DNA of 64,000 bases from CAIXZV01 sp963697365 (GTDB lineage Bacteria > Chloroflexota > Limnocylindria > Limnocylindrales > CSP1-4). Positions 28,069 through 36,425 of the stretch are shown in pieces. A program made the translations under genes and the position numbers. A model generated the notes under the pieces. It was not told the origin of the DNA. It was given only the letters and a program-made list of their open reading frames with translations, and did no database searches. Positions within the stretch are counted from its first letter, which is position 1. Every line of letters starts with the position of its first letter. Where the stretch lies: assembly GCA_963697365.1 (NCBI GenBank), contig CAVONT010000002.1, positions 62,001 through 126,000 of the forward strand, written 5' to 3'.

Positions 28069-28536
28069 CTATTCTCGCACGCCGTCGGGCTCGTGCCCGT
28101 CCGCGGCTGCGCCCACGACCTCGTCCGCCGCCGGCAGCGTGTCCTCGATCTCGCCGACGGTCGGCGTCGAGCCCGCCAGCGGCACCCGGCGCCCCTCGCG
28201 CCTGTCCGACGCTACCAGGCGCAGCAGGAAGATCACGGTCTGGCCCGAGAACAGCAGCAGGATGAGCGTGATGAACAGCAGCACGATGCTCACCCACGAC
28301 GGCATGTTCCAGGCCACCGTGAGTGGCGTCAGCACGAGGAACGTGACGAGCAGGACCAGCTGCGCCCAGAAGCACCCCAGGCCCGGGCCACGCTCGGCGT
28401 CGAGCAGGTCGCCCTTGTAGTCGACGGGGCGGACCGAGGCAGGCCGTGCGGGGCCCTCGGGGACCTCGGGGACCTCGGCGGTCGTGTCGGGAGCCGGGGC
28501 GGGCGTCGTGTCGGGCGTGTCGTGGGGCGTGGTCAC
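28069..28536 (-). CDS. Two-helix membrane protein of unknown function
   Basis: 155 residues. A Pro/Thr-rich N-terminal tail (about 45 residues) is followed by two adjacent membrane helices (WAQLVLLVTFLVLTPLTV and WVSIVLLFITLILLLFSG) and an acidic C-terminal tail (GEIEDTLPAADEVVGA). GTG 28536 is used because the reading frame upstream has no matching sense. Its start region is divergent from a zinc-ribbon membrane protein gene with 96 bases between starts. No family was recognised. Confidence 0.6.
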   Translation of the reverse strand: MTTPHDTPDTTPAPAPDTTAEVPEVPEGPARPASVRPVDYKGDLLDAERGPGLGCFWAQLVLLVTFLVLTPLTVAWNMPSWVSIVLLFITLILLLFSGQTVIFLLRLVASDRREGRRVPLAGSTPTVGEIEDTLPAADEVVGAAADGHEPDGVRE

Positions 28537-28632
28537 GAGCCAAGGGTACCGCCGCGCGACTGAACCGGGCGGCACGGCCGGTCGCTGATGGCTCATGCTT
28601 GCGCAGCCGAAACCAGTCGATGGGAGAGCCGC

Positions 28633-29676
28633 GTGGACGACGCCTGGGTCTGCGGGAACTGCAAGTCGATCAACCGCGCCCGGGAGCACCGCTGCTACAG
28701 CTGCCATGGCGAGCGTGACGAGGCGCTTGCGAGCGTCGGCACGGAACGCCGGACGATCGACGCCGTCGCCAACCGGACCGTCCGCGACTACCTGCCCACC
28801 TGGCCGCTCGCGATCCTCGCGGGTGTGCTGCTGGTCACGGTCGCCGTGCTGGGCGTGCTCATCCTCCTCCGGAGCGCCCAGGACTTCCCAGCCCTGCGGG
28901 ACGCCTTCGTGGCCGCCATCTACAGCGGCGGCGATGGCCTCGAAGCCGGGCTGCTCGCCACCCAGTCGGCGGAGACCGCCTTCCTGGGCCTGCTCCGCAC
29001 GGGACTTGTGTTCTTCGCGCTGGTGTCCTTCGCCGCCTGGCTCGCCCTGGCCACGATGAACGTCCCAGCGCTCGGCGGTGGCGTGCCGCCCCGCAGCCCG
29101 CTGCGGGTCTTCATCTACACCCTCATCCCGGTCTGGAACCTGTTCAAGGTGCCGGGCATGGTCCAGGACGTGCTCTACCGGCTCGACTCGACCGCAGGTG
29201 GCGCGTGGATGGTCATGGCCGCCACGATCGGACTGCTCGGCAGCTGGTTCATCTGCTTCATCGGCAGCTGGGTGATCGCGGGGGCGGCCATCCGCGACAT
29301 GCTGGGCGCCAGCACGCCCGAGCAGATGGTCGGCGTGTTCGCCGCGATCATGGACCAGAGCTTCTGGCTGTCGGTGGTGACGGAGCTGATGATCACCGTG
29401 GGCACGTTGCTCCTGGTGGTGCTGATGGTGCGGGTGGAGCAGCGCTGCTCGGCCCGGAACCGGGACGTCCAGGGCGTGCTCGACGAGCTGGCCGCCGGAT
29501 CCGGGACCACCCCGACGGCTGCGCCGGTTGCCCCCGTGGCAACGGTCGCCCCTCCGCCTTCGGCCCCCATGGCTCCCCACGGGTTCCAGGTGGTCGGCCG
29601 CTCGCCCACCGACGCCGCGGCCCCGCCGATGCCGCCACCGGCTCCCCCGCCCCCTCCCGGCGCGCCACCCGCCTGA
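28633..29676 (+). CDS. Zinc-ribbon DUF4328-like membrane protein
   Basis: 347 residues. The N-terminus has a CxxC...CxxC zinc ribbon (WVCGNCKSINRAREHRCYSC) of the RanBP2-like kind. Four to five membrane helices follow; the region VFIYTLIPVWNLFKVPGMVQ with VLYRLDS is characteristic of DUF4328 proteins. The C-terminus is a long Pro/Ala tail (PPPAPPPPPGAPPA), likely disordered. GTG 28633 is chosen since the zinc ribbon begins right after it and GGGAGAG is upstream. Function unknown; the ribbon suggests protein interaction at the membrane. Confidence 0.7.
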   Translation: MDDAWVCGNCKSINRAREHRCYSCHGERDEALASVGTERRTIDAVANRTVRDYLPTWPLAILAGVLLVTVAVLGVLILLRSAQDFPALRDAFVAAIYSGGDGLEAGLLATQSAETAFLGLLRTGLVFFALVSFAAWLALATMNVPALGGGVPPRSPLRVFIYTLIPVWNLFKVPGMVQDVLYRLDSTAGGAWMVMAATIGLLGSWFICFIGSWVIAGAAIRDMLGASTPEQMVGVFAAIMDQSFWLSVVTELMITVGTLLLVVLMVRVEQRCSARNRDVQGVLDELAAGSGTTPTAAPVAPVATVAPPPSAPMAPHGFQVVGRSPTDAAAPPMPPPAPPPPPGAPPA

Positions 29677-29724
29677 CGCGCACCGCGCCACCCGCCTGAA
29701 GCCCACCCCCTCGCAAGGATCCGC

Positions 29725-30759
29725 ATGACCACCCTCTCCGAGATCGCCGAGTCCCCAGCCGTCGCCGCCCGCCTGCTCGAGACTGCCTGGCCCGTCGTCG
29801 AGGCCGTCGCGCGGGACGTCCGCCGGCGCGACCTCCGCCTGGCGGTGATCGCGGCGCGCGGCACCTCCGACCACGCAGCGATCTACGCCCAGTACGTGCT
29901 GGGCGGGCGGAATCGGCTGCCGGTCGCCCTCGCGGCGCCCTCCCTGTCCTCGCTCTACGGGACGCCGCCCCGCCTCGATGACGCCCTCGTCATCGGCATC
30001 TCGCAGTCAGGGCAGTCGCCGGACATCGTCGGGGTGCTGGCCGACGCCCGCCGCCAGGGCGCGCTGACCCTCGCGATCACCAACGACCCCTCGTCCGACC
30101 TTGCGGCGACCGCCGACCACGTCGTGGACCTGGGCGCCGGGCCGGAGCTGGGCGTCGCGGCCACGAAGACCTACACGAGCTCGCTGCTCGCGATCGCGAT
30201 GCTGTCGGCGGCGCTGGACGATGACCCGGCCGCGCGCCGCGACCTCGACACCCTCCCCGGCGCCCTCGCAGGCCGCCCTCGGCTGCGGAGGATCGGGTCG
30301 CGGCGTATGCAGCCGAGCGGGCGAGTGACGACCAGTGCGCGGTCCTCGGCCGCGGCTTCCACTACGCCACCGCGCGCGAGTGGGCGCTCAAGGTCAAGGA
30401 GCTGGGCTACGTCCTCGCGGACCCGTACTCGGCCGCAGACTTCCAGCACGGACCCATCGCCCTCGTGCAGCCGGGCTTCCCGGTCCTGGCGATCGCGACC
30501 ACTGGCCCAGCCCTGCCCGAGATGCTCGCCCTGCTCGAGCGGCTCCGGGCAGTCGGGTGCGCGCCTGCTCGTGGCGTCGGACGATCCTCGTGCGCTGGCC
30601 ACCGGCGACGCCGTCCCGCTCGACCCCGCCGTCCCGGAGTGGCTCGCCCCGATCCCGGCCATCGTCCCCGGACAGCTGTACGCGGTCCACCTCGCGGTCG
30701 CCCGTGGCCACGACCCCGAGCACCCGCGCAACCTGTCCAAGGTGACGCTCACCCGCTGA
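29725..30759 (+). CDS. SIS-domain sugar-phosphate isomerase/aminotransferase-like protein, two frame breaks
   Basis: About 345 residues made of two SIS domains, resembling the isomerase half of GlmS and AgaS-type proteins. First domain: AVIAARGTSDHAAIYAQYVL and ALVIGISQSGQSPDIVGVLA (SQSG phosphate loop), then GVAATKTYTSSLLAI. Second domain: GRGFHYATAREWALKVKELG and SAADFQHGPIALVQPGF, containing the conserved KxxE and HGP elements. The segment from about 30285 to 30560 is in another frame, so one base is lost near 30280 and one gained near 30560. No glutaminase domain is present, so glutamine is not the nitrogen source. The substrate is likely an amino-sugar phosphate. Confidence 0.75.
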   Translation: MTTLSEIAESPAVAARLLETAWPVVEAVARDVRRRDLRLAVIAARGTSDHAAIYAQYVLGGRNRLPVALAAPSLSSLYGTPPRLDDALVIGISQSGQSPDIVGVLADARRQGALTLAITNDPSSDLAATADHVVDLGAGPELGVAATKTYTSSLLAIAMLSAALDDDPAARRDLDTLPGALAGRPRLRRIGSRRMQPSGRVTTSARSSAAASTTPPRASGRSRSRSWATSSRTRTRPQTSSTDPSPSCSRASRSWRSRPLAQPCPRCSPCSSGSGQSGARLLVASDDPRALATGDAVPLDPAVPEWLAPIPAIVPGQLYAVHLAVARGHDPEHPRNLSKVTLTR

Positions 30760-31594
30760 GACCCGGTGCACTGGCGAAGGGTCCAGGGCGGCGCGAGCCC
30801 CTCAAGCGGGCGCCGGGCTGGAACTCGCCCTCCAGCCAGCGGATGAGGAACGATGCATGGCGCAGGTACGTGGCGATGGTGGGGTCGCCCAGGCCGGCCT
30901 TGACCAGCTCGGCCTCGTAGGCGATGACGTCGCGCCGGAGGCCGGCCGAGTCGACGGGTCCGCGAGCCGTCGGCCGCCGCGTGGCACGCCGGGGATACAG
31001 CCCTTCACGCCAGTCGAGGAAGCGACGGGCGTAGTCCCAGTAGGAGTGCACGGCGTTGCGGGTCATGCCGGCGTCCCGGCAGGCCGCCTCGTACTGCCCG
31101 ACGGCGGCGCGAAGGCCCGCATCGTCCCAGATCGCCGTCCGGACGTACGGCTCCGGATCCTCGGCGACACGGCGCGGCGGCGCCAGGAACGGGTTCTCGA
31201 TCCGCACGCCAGCGATCACGGCGCCGGATGCCATGTCCTCGGTCAGGACCCGCTCGCAGCCGGCCGAGCGGGCCGTCGCCACGATGAGCGCGTCCCAGTA
31301 CGCGAGCTGGTGACGGGCCGCGATCGCGATGGCGTCCCGCACCTGCGCCGCCTCGAGCGGGATGACGCGCAGGCGCGCCAGCTGGTCGACGGCGGCCCCG
31401 GCATCAGCGGGCGCCAGGGGGCGCCCCACCTTGCGCGTCAGCGTGACGTAGAGCTCCCCCATCACCTGTGGCGAGGTGTGGATCCCGTCGGCTTCGGCCA
31501 CGAGGACCTGCCGAGCGCGGTCGCGCTTGACCGGATCGTCCGCGGCATGGGCGTACACCCAGACGTTCGTGTCAACGAGGCTGCGCACGGTCAT
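30749..31594 (-). CDS. PIN-domain toxin (VapC-like) fused to a recombinase core-binding-like domain
   Basis: 281 residues. Residues 1 to about 140 form a PIN nuclease: LVDTNVWVYAHAADDP (first Asp), GELYVTLTRKVG (Glu), YWDALIVATARSAGCERVLT (two Asp). These acidic residues bind Mg for RNA cleavage. The rest (about 150-265) is helical, with AVGQYEAACRDAGMTRNAVH, YWDYARRFLDWREGLYPRR and GDPTIATYLRHASFLIRWLE, resembling the SAM-like N-terminal domain of tyrosine recombinases. Typical VapC proteins are about 130 residues, so the extension is unusual. The start overlaps the antitoxin by 23 bases. The 3' end overlaps the convergent SIS gene by 11 bases. Confidence 0.75.
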   Translation of the reverse strand: MTVRSLVDTNVWVYAHAADDPVKRDRARQVLVAEADGIHTSPQVMGELYVTLTRKVGRPLAPADAGAAVDQLARLRVIPLEAAQVRDAIAIAARHQLAYWDALIVATARSAGCERVLTEDMASGAVIAGVRIENPFLAPPRRVAEDPEPYVRTAIWDDAGLRAAVGQYEAACRDAGMTRNAVHSYWDYARRFLDWREGLYPRRATRRPTARGPVDSAGLRRDVIAYEAELVKAGLGDPTIATYLRHASFLIRWLEGEFQPGARLRGSRRPGPFASAPGLSG

Positions 31595-31817
31595 GGAGCT
31601 CGTCTCGCGTCCAGCTGATCCCATCGGGGCCGATCGACGCTCCCGCGCCATCCGCGAGGGCGATGAAGTCCGCGACCGCGGCGGCGGCATCCGACCTCCC
31701 TGCGTACTGCTCGAGCAGGTCCTCCACGACCGCGCTCAACGAGGTCCTCTGCTCGGCCGCCTTGCTGCGCGCACGGCGCAGCAGGTCGCCGTCCACCTTG
31801 ATCGTCACATTGCTCAT
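31572..31817 (-). CDS. VapB-like antitoxin
   Basis: 81 residues, upstream of and overlapping the PIN toxin gene. The N-terminus (MSNVTIKVDGDLLRRARSKA, then RTSLSAVVEDLLEQY) fits a ribbon-helix-helix DNA-binding fold. The C-terminal part (GISWTRDELHDRA) would bind and block the toxin. ATG 31817 is supported by the RHH start. It probably also represses its own promoter; a palindrome and an AT-rich -10-like box lie just upstream (31827-31850). Confidence 0.8.
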   Translation of the reverse strand: MSNVTIKVDGDLLRRARSKAAEQRTSLSAVVEDLLEQYAGRSDAAAAVADFIALADGAGASIGPDGISWTRDELHDRAQPR

Positions 31818-31826
31818 TTGAGGCCT

Positions 31827-31851
31827 CGTGCAGCACGTCACACTATATATC
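31827..31851 (-). promoter_or_regulatory. Candidate vapBC promoter -10 and operator palindrome
   Basis: An 11-base perfect palindrome CGTGCAGCACG (31827-31837) lies 10 bases upstream of the antitoxin ATG. Next to it is the only AT-rich patch nearby (ACTATATATCAG, 31842-31853), readable on the minus strand as a TATATAGT -10 box. The layout suits autorepression. The AT-rich box could equally serve the decarboxylase gene on the other strand. Confidence 0.4.
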
Positions 31852-31914
31852 AGCCGCCCGCATGGACACCCAGGAGCAGGGCGTTGGCCGGGTACCCGCC
31901 CTACCATGGTGCCG

Positions 31915-33525
31915 ATGGACGACACGCCCAACCGCCTCGCCGACCTCGATCCCCTCGAGCCCTTCCGCTGGCACCCCGAGCCCGAGCTCATCGGCTTGCG
32001 CGAGGCCGCGGTCTCGCGCGCGGCGCTGGAGCGCGCCGGTGAGGCGACCTGGCGCGCGAGCCTGGACTGGCTCTACGACGAGGCCATGGTCCGCGCCTTC
32101 GGGCTGCCCACGGGGTATGCGGAGCTGCGCGAGCGCTACTTCGGCGCGACGGGCGGCCCGGCGCCGGCCCCGGCAACCCCCACCACCCTCCAGGCCGTCC
32201 TCGACGAGTTCACCGCGCGCATCGCGCCCCACACGCTCAACAGCTACCACCCTCGGGCCCTGCCGTACTTCACGCCGCCGCCGCTCGTCGCCTCGATCTC
32301 GGGCGAGGTGCTCGCCCAGTGGATGAACCAGGGGATCGACGTGTGGCAGGCCGGGCCCGGCGGCGCCTTCGTCGAGGAGGAGGTCGTGCGCTGGCTGTGC
32401 GACCTCATCGGGTATGGCGAGGGCTCGTTCGGCCTGTGCACGTCGGGCGGCGTGATGGCCAACTTCATCGCGATGGCGCTCGTCCGCGACGTTCACCTCA
32501 AGCGCCTCAGGGGCGGCGGCCGGCCCCCACGCGGCGCAGGTCTCGAGAGCGTCCGCATCTACACGGGCGACCAGACACACTTCTCGATCGCCCGCGCGCT
32601 CGATGAGCTGGGCTTCCCGCCCGACACGCTGCGCATCCTGCCCACCGATGGGTTGTACCGGCTGCACCCGGGGCCCGTCGCCGAGGCGATCGCAGCTGAC
32701 CGAGCGGTCGGCCGGCTCCCCGTGGCGGTCTGCGCCGTCGCGGGCTCCACGAACACGGGTTCGGTCGATCTCGTGCCGGAGCTGGCGGCACTCGCGGCGC
32801 GCGAGGGCCTCTGGTTCCACGTCGATGCCGCGTATGGCGGGGCGGCACGGCTTTCCAAGCGCGATGCGGCCCGCGTGCCGGGCTTGGAGCTCGCGGACTC
32901 GGTCACCGTCGATCCGCACAAGTGGTTCTTCCAGGCATACGACCTGGGCGCCCTGCTGGTGAAGGACGGCGGTCACCTGCGCGAGACGTTCGACCGCTCG
33001 CCCGAGTACTACCGGCGGCACGACGGCGACCTCCCGGCCGACGCCCAGGGAGGACGCGGTCCCGGGCCGATCGACTTCTACCGCTTGGGCTTCGAGGGCA
33101 GTCGCCGCATGCGGGCCCTCAAGCTCTGGATGAGCTGGAAGCACCTCGGCACGGAGGGCCTGGGGAGACTCGTCGAGCGCACCGACGACATCGCCGCCTA
33201 CCTGGCCCAACGCTGCGCGGAGGCGGACGATCTCGACGCGAACCCGGCCGAACCCGAGCTCTCGGTCGTCTGCCTGCGCCATCTCCCGGGCGGAAGGGCC
33301 GCGGCGGCGGCGATGGACCCCGCGGCGCTCGATGCCCACCAGGAGCAGCTTGCGGCAGCCCTCGAGGCGTCCGGCGACGCATGGCTCTCGACGACGGTGC
33401 TCGGCGGGCGCACCTACCTGCGCGCCGGCGTGGTCAACTACCTGACGACGGAGGCCGACATCGATCGCATCCTCGATGATCTCCGGCGCCTGGCCGAGCG
33501 CGCCGATGGAGGCGCTGCAGGCTAG
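31915..33525 (+). CDS. Pyridoxal-phosphate-dependent group II amino-acid decarboxylase
   Basis: 536 residues, AADC/TDC fold. Family motifs: NSYHPRALPYFTPPPLVASI, GAFVEEEVVRWLCDLIGY, GLCTSGGVMANFIAMALVRD, QTHFSIARALDELGF, AVAGSTNTGSVD, FHVDAAYGGAARLS (PLP Asp) and SVTVDPHKWFFQAYDLGALL with the PLP lysine. The substrate loop does not allow a choice between aromatic amino acids, glutamate, aspartate or other substrates. ATG 31915 is preferred to ATG 31906. It is a monocistronic plus-strand gene, convergent with the formamidase, whose stop it shares (CTAG). Confidence 0.85.
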   Translation: MDDTPNRLADLDPLEPFRWHPEPELIGLREAAVSRAALERAGEATWRASLDWLYDEAMVRAFGLPTGYAELRERYFGATGGPAPAPATPTTLQAVLDEFTARIAPHTLNSYHPRALPYFTPPPLVASISGEVLAQWMNQGIDVWQAGPGGAFVEEEVVRWLCDLIGYGEGSFGLCTSGGVMANFIAMALVRDVHLKRLRGGGRPPRGAGLESVRIYTGDQTHFSIARALDELGFPPDTLRILPTDGLYRLHPGPVAEAIAADRAVGRLPVAVCAVAGSTNTGSVDLVPELAALAAREGLWFHVDAAYGGAARLSKRDAARVPGLELADSVTVDPHKWFFQAYDLGALLVKDGGHLRETFDRSPEYYRRHDGDLPADAQGGRGPGPIDFYRLGFEGSRRMRALKLWMSWKHLGTEGLGRLVERTDDIAAYLAQRCAEADDLDANPAEPELSVVCLRHLPGGRAAAAAMDPAALDAHQEQLAAALEASGDAWLSTTVLGGRTYLRAGVVNYLTTEADIDRILDDLRRLAERADGGAAG

Positions 33526-34466
33526 CGGAGATCGTCGAAGAGATCGTTCGGCAGGTAGGCTGACACCACGAAGTTCGGGTGATCGACGATCTCGCTCAGC
33601 TTCAGGTCCATCGCCACCGAGCAGAGCTCATAGGCCGCGACAGGCTCCAGGCCGCGGGTCTGGGTGAGCCGGTCGATCATGCGCCGCACCGCCGCCTTCG
33701 ACGCCTCGTACAGGTCCGGGCCGATCCCCGTGGTCACGTAGTACCCGGCCGCCGCCGCGGACGCGCGCTCGAGCGGCCTGCGCACCTCGTACTCGGGCGC
33801 ATCGAGCCGGAGATCCTTGCGCACGGTCAGCCGAAGGTGGAGCTTGGAGGCAACCTCGATCCCCGAGCCGCCCACCTCGCCGTCTCCCTGCGCTGCATGG
33901 GGATCCCCCGTACCGAACAGCGCGCCCTCGACCTCGACTGGCAGGTACACCGTCGTGCCAGGACCGATGTGCTTGGCATCGAGGTTGCCGCCAGTACGGA
34001 GGGGCGGGATCGCCGAGTGCACGCCGGGTGCTGCAGGCGTGCAGCCCACGATCCCGATCATCGGCTCGATCGGCACCGAGATGCCGGCCAGGTAGGGCGC
34101 GCGCTCGGCGCCGAGCTCCCAGATGTAGACCCACGGATCCGGGAAATCCTCCTGCAGGAGGCCCGCGCCCGGGTAGTTCGCCGAGTAGCCGTAGGAGCCG
34201 AGCACCATGTCCAGGATGTCCACCTGGAGCACGTCACCAGGCTGCGCGCCTTCCACGAAGACGGGGCCGGAGATCAGGTCAACCTGGTCCCAGTCGATCC
34301 GCTCGATGATGTCGGCGGTGGCGCCGGGTCCCACCTGGCCGTTGGAGCAGTCCGGGGCGTCCACCACGATCTCGGCGCCCGACGGGACTGTCAGCGCGGG
34401 CGCATGGTCCCGGCTCCAGCCGAGGCTGACTGCGGGTCGCGGCAGGTGGTGTGACAGCAGCTGCAT
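33522..34466 (-). CDS. Acetamidase/formamidase family protein
   Basis: 314 residues of the FmdA/AmdA family, which hydrolyse formamide or acetamide to acid and ammonia. Family features: ADIIERIDWDQVDLISGPVF, GAQPGDVLQVDILDM, GYSANYPGAGLLQEDFPDPW, GVHSAIPPLRTGGNLDAKHI (the metal-binding and Gly-Gly-Asn region), and GDPHAAQGDGEVGGSGIEVA (His-Ala-Ala-Gln-Gly-Asp-Gly-Glu signature). ATG 34466 has GAGGAG eight bases upstream. The start lies 14 bases after the DeoR stop, so the two form one minus-strand unit, divergent from the ABC importer. It may act on an amide released from the imported compound; that is inference. Confidence 0.88.
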   Translation of the reverse strand: MQLLSHHLPRPAVSLGWSRDHAPALTVPSGAEIVVDAPDCSNGQVGPGATADIIERIDWDQVDLISGPVFVEGAQPGDVLQVDILDMVLGSYGYSANYPGAGLLQEDFPDPWVYIWELGAERAPYLAGISVPIEPMIGIVGCTPAAPGVHSAIPPLRTGGNLDAKHIGPGTTVYLPVEVEGALFGTGDPHAAQGDGEVGGSGIEVASKLHLRLTVRKDLRLDAPEYEVRRPLERASAAAAGYYVTTGIGPDLYEASKAAVRRMIDRLTQTRGLEPVAAYELCSVAMDLKLSEIVDHPNFVVSAYLPNDLFDDLR

Positions 34467-34480
34467 CGTGGCTCCTCGGG

Positions 34481-35317
34481 CTAGTCGGCAATCAGGACGT
34501 GGAGGCCCCGTTCTCGCAGGGCCTCGAGGGCGTCGCGGTCGACCCCCTGGTCGGTGATAAGCGAGTCGATCTCCTCGAGCGGAAAGAGGTGGACAAGACT
34601 CACCTGGCCGACCTTCGAGCTGTCGGCGAGGACAATGCGGCGCCGACCGGCACGCATCATCAAGCGCTTCACCTCGACCTCGGCGACGTTGATGTGGGTG
34701 ATGCCTGCCGAGGCGTCGACGCCCCCGCATTCGAGCAAGGCTAAGTGCCCGTGCACCTGTTCCAGGATGGTCGTTCCGAACGGGTTCACGAGCGAGTGCT
34801 GGAGACGGCGCAGGGTCCCGCCGGTCAGCATTACCGTGATCCGCGGGATCGCGCCCTCCAGCGCAAGGGCCACGGGAACGCCATTGGTGAACACGGTCAC
34901 GTCATGGAGGTCATCGCGCGTGGCGATCGCCCGGGCGGTCGCGGTGGCGGTGGCGCCGGCATCAAGCAGCACCGTCTGTCCGCTCTCCACCAGCGCGGCG
35001 GCCGCCGCAGCGATCGACTCCCTGGCCGCGACCTGGTGCTCGCCGATCGTCCTCGAACGGCTCTTCGAGGTTGCGGGTCGAGGCCGGTGCATGGCGCCGC
35101 CGCGCACCCGGCGGACCATTCCCTCCCCGGCGAGGACGTCCAGGTCGCTCCGGATGGTCACCTCCGACACGCCGAAGGCAGTCGACAGGTCGGCGACGGA
35201 GGCGAACTGCTGCCTGCGGACCGTCTCGAGGACGCGGGCACGGCGGGTCGGCATCGGAAGTGTCGATGCGTCCTGCGGTGACGTTGGCGGAGTGTCTTCG
35301 CCGTCGATGTCCACCAC
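34481..35317 (-). CDS. DeoR/GlpR-family transcriptional regulator
   Basis: 278 residues. N-terminal winged helix (VLETVRRQQFASVADLSTAF, SEVTIRSDLDVLAGEGMVRR, the family signature). C-terminal DeoR sensor domain with the ribose-isomerase-like fold: LLDAGATATATARAI, VFTNGVPVALALE and VLADSSKVGQVSLV. Family members usually sense phosphorylated sugars or similar intermediates. GTG 35317 has GAGGGAAC eight bases upstream. It is divergent from the LivG gene across 178 bases, which contain TTTCG-type dyads, so it is the likely controller of both the formamidase and the importer/GcvP-like array. Confidence 0.87.
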   Translation of the reverse strand: MVDIDGEDTPPTSPQDASTLPMPTRRARVLETVRRQQFASVADLSTAFGVSEVTIRSDLDVLAGEGMVRRVRGGAMHRPRPATSKSRSRTIGEHQVAARESIAAAAAALVESGQTVLLDAGATATATARAIATRDDLHDVTVFTNGVPVALALEGAIPRITVMLTGGTLRRLQHSLVNPFGTTILEQVHGHLALLECGGVDASAGITHINVAEVEVKRLMMRAGRRRIVLADSSKVGQVSLVHLFPLEEIDSLITDQGVDRDALEALRERGLHVLIAD

Positions 35318-35346
35318 GTTCCCTCATCCGCAGCTCGAACTGAGCG

Positions 35347-35376
35347 CGCTTTCGAAAAGCGAATCGTGGCTTTCGT
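35347..35376. promoter_or_regulatory. Candidate DeoR-type operator
   Basis: A perfect dyad CGCTTT-CGA-AAAGCG (35347-35361) and a nearby TTTCG (35371-35375) lie in the divergent gap between the DeoR gene and LivG. DeoR/GlpR-family operators often contain TTTCG half-sites. Position and symmetry fit; binding is not shown. Confidence 0.45.
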
Positions 35377-35495
35377 CTTGTCAGGTTGTTGTAGTCATAC
35401 CCTGCACTGAACGCTGGTTGCCAGACTTGCGCAATAGCAAGAGAGCTCCTGCCCGTAGCACCTCCGAGGAGCCCGTCCGACCGTGGTCGCATCCC

Positions 35496-36302
35496 ATGGA
35501 TAGCGAGCCCGCCGCTGAGCCCCGAGCGCTCGTCGCTAGGTCGATCGACATGCACTTCAGCGGGCTGCGGGCACTCAAGGCGGTGGACATCGAGCTGGCT
35601 CCCGGCGAGATTCGTCGGCCTGATCGGACCCAACGGTTCCGGGAAGACGACCCTGCTCAACGTGCTCTCCGGCATGCTGCGCCCGACGGGGGGACGATCC
35701 GGCTCGACGGCCGCGACATCACACACGCTCCGGCCCACAAGATCGCGGCCTTGGGGATTGCCCGGACGTTCCAGAACATCCGGTTGTTCAAACAGCTGAC
35801 GGTGCTGGAGAACGTGGAGGTCGGAGCCGCCCTGCATCCGGATCGGCCGGGTGGTGCAGCCCTCCGACGGGCGGCGCGGGCGATGCTGGAGGAGATCGGC
35901 CTGTCCGAGCTCGCGGACCGGCGGGCGGAGACGCTGCCCTATGGCTCCCGCCGCCGCCTGGAGATCGCGCGAGCCCTCGCGACCAGCCCGACCTACCTGC
36001 TGCTCGATGAGCCGGCTGCCGGCGCCAACGAAGTCGAGTCCGATGCGCTTCGCGAACTTATCGCGGACCTCCGGCAGAAGCACGGGCTGGGAATCCTCAT
36101 CGTCGACCACGACCTGCGCCTGATCATGCGCCTGGTGGACCGCATCGTGGTCCTCAATGAGGGCAGCCGCATCGCAGCCGGGAGCGCTGCGGAGGTCGGC
36201 GCGAATCCGGCCGTCCGGGAGGCGTACCTAGGGCGGCGCGCCGTTGGTGGCGGGCGACAACCTGAGCCAGATGGCGCTCAAGAGCAAGCAGCGCCGGCGT
36301 AG
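35496..36302 (+). CDS. Branched-chain-type ABC transporter ATPase (LivG-like), compensating frame breaks
   Basis: About 268 residues. The Walker A region (GLIGPNGSGKTTLLNVLSG) is out of frame: an extra C near 35612 and a missing G in the G-run near 35692 shift 80 bases, and correcting both restores it. In frame are IARTFQNIRLFKQLTVLENV (Q-loop, typical of LivG), a signature region TLPYGSRRRLEIARAL, Walker B YLLLDEPAAGANEVE and the H-loop LIVDHDLRLIM. The signature has YGSRRR in place of the usual YGxQRR. ATG 35496. First gene of the importer array. Confidence 0.85.
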   Translation: MDSEPAAEPRALVARSIDMHFSGLRALKAVDIELAPGEIRRPDRTQRFREDDPAQRALRHAAPDGGTIRLDGRDITHAPAHKIAALGIARTFQNIRLFKQLTVLENVEVGAALHPDRPGGAALRRAARAMLEEIGLSELADRRAETLPYGSRRRLEIARALATSPTYLLLDEPAAGANEVESDALRELIADLRQKHGLGILIVDHDLRLIMRLVDRIVVLNEGSRIAAGSAAEVGANPAVREAYLGRRAVGGGRQPEPDGAQEQAAPA

Positions 36303-36425
36303 GCGGAGACGAGACCGGACGAACGGGCCGGATCCAGACGCCTTGACCACTGGTCGGAGGGGCCCGCCGATGCGGGACCCGGGAGACGAGGCCGCAGGCC
36401 CGTCCATCGACACGAGGAGGACGCA

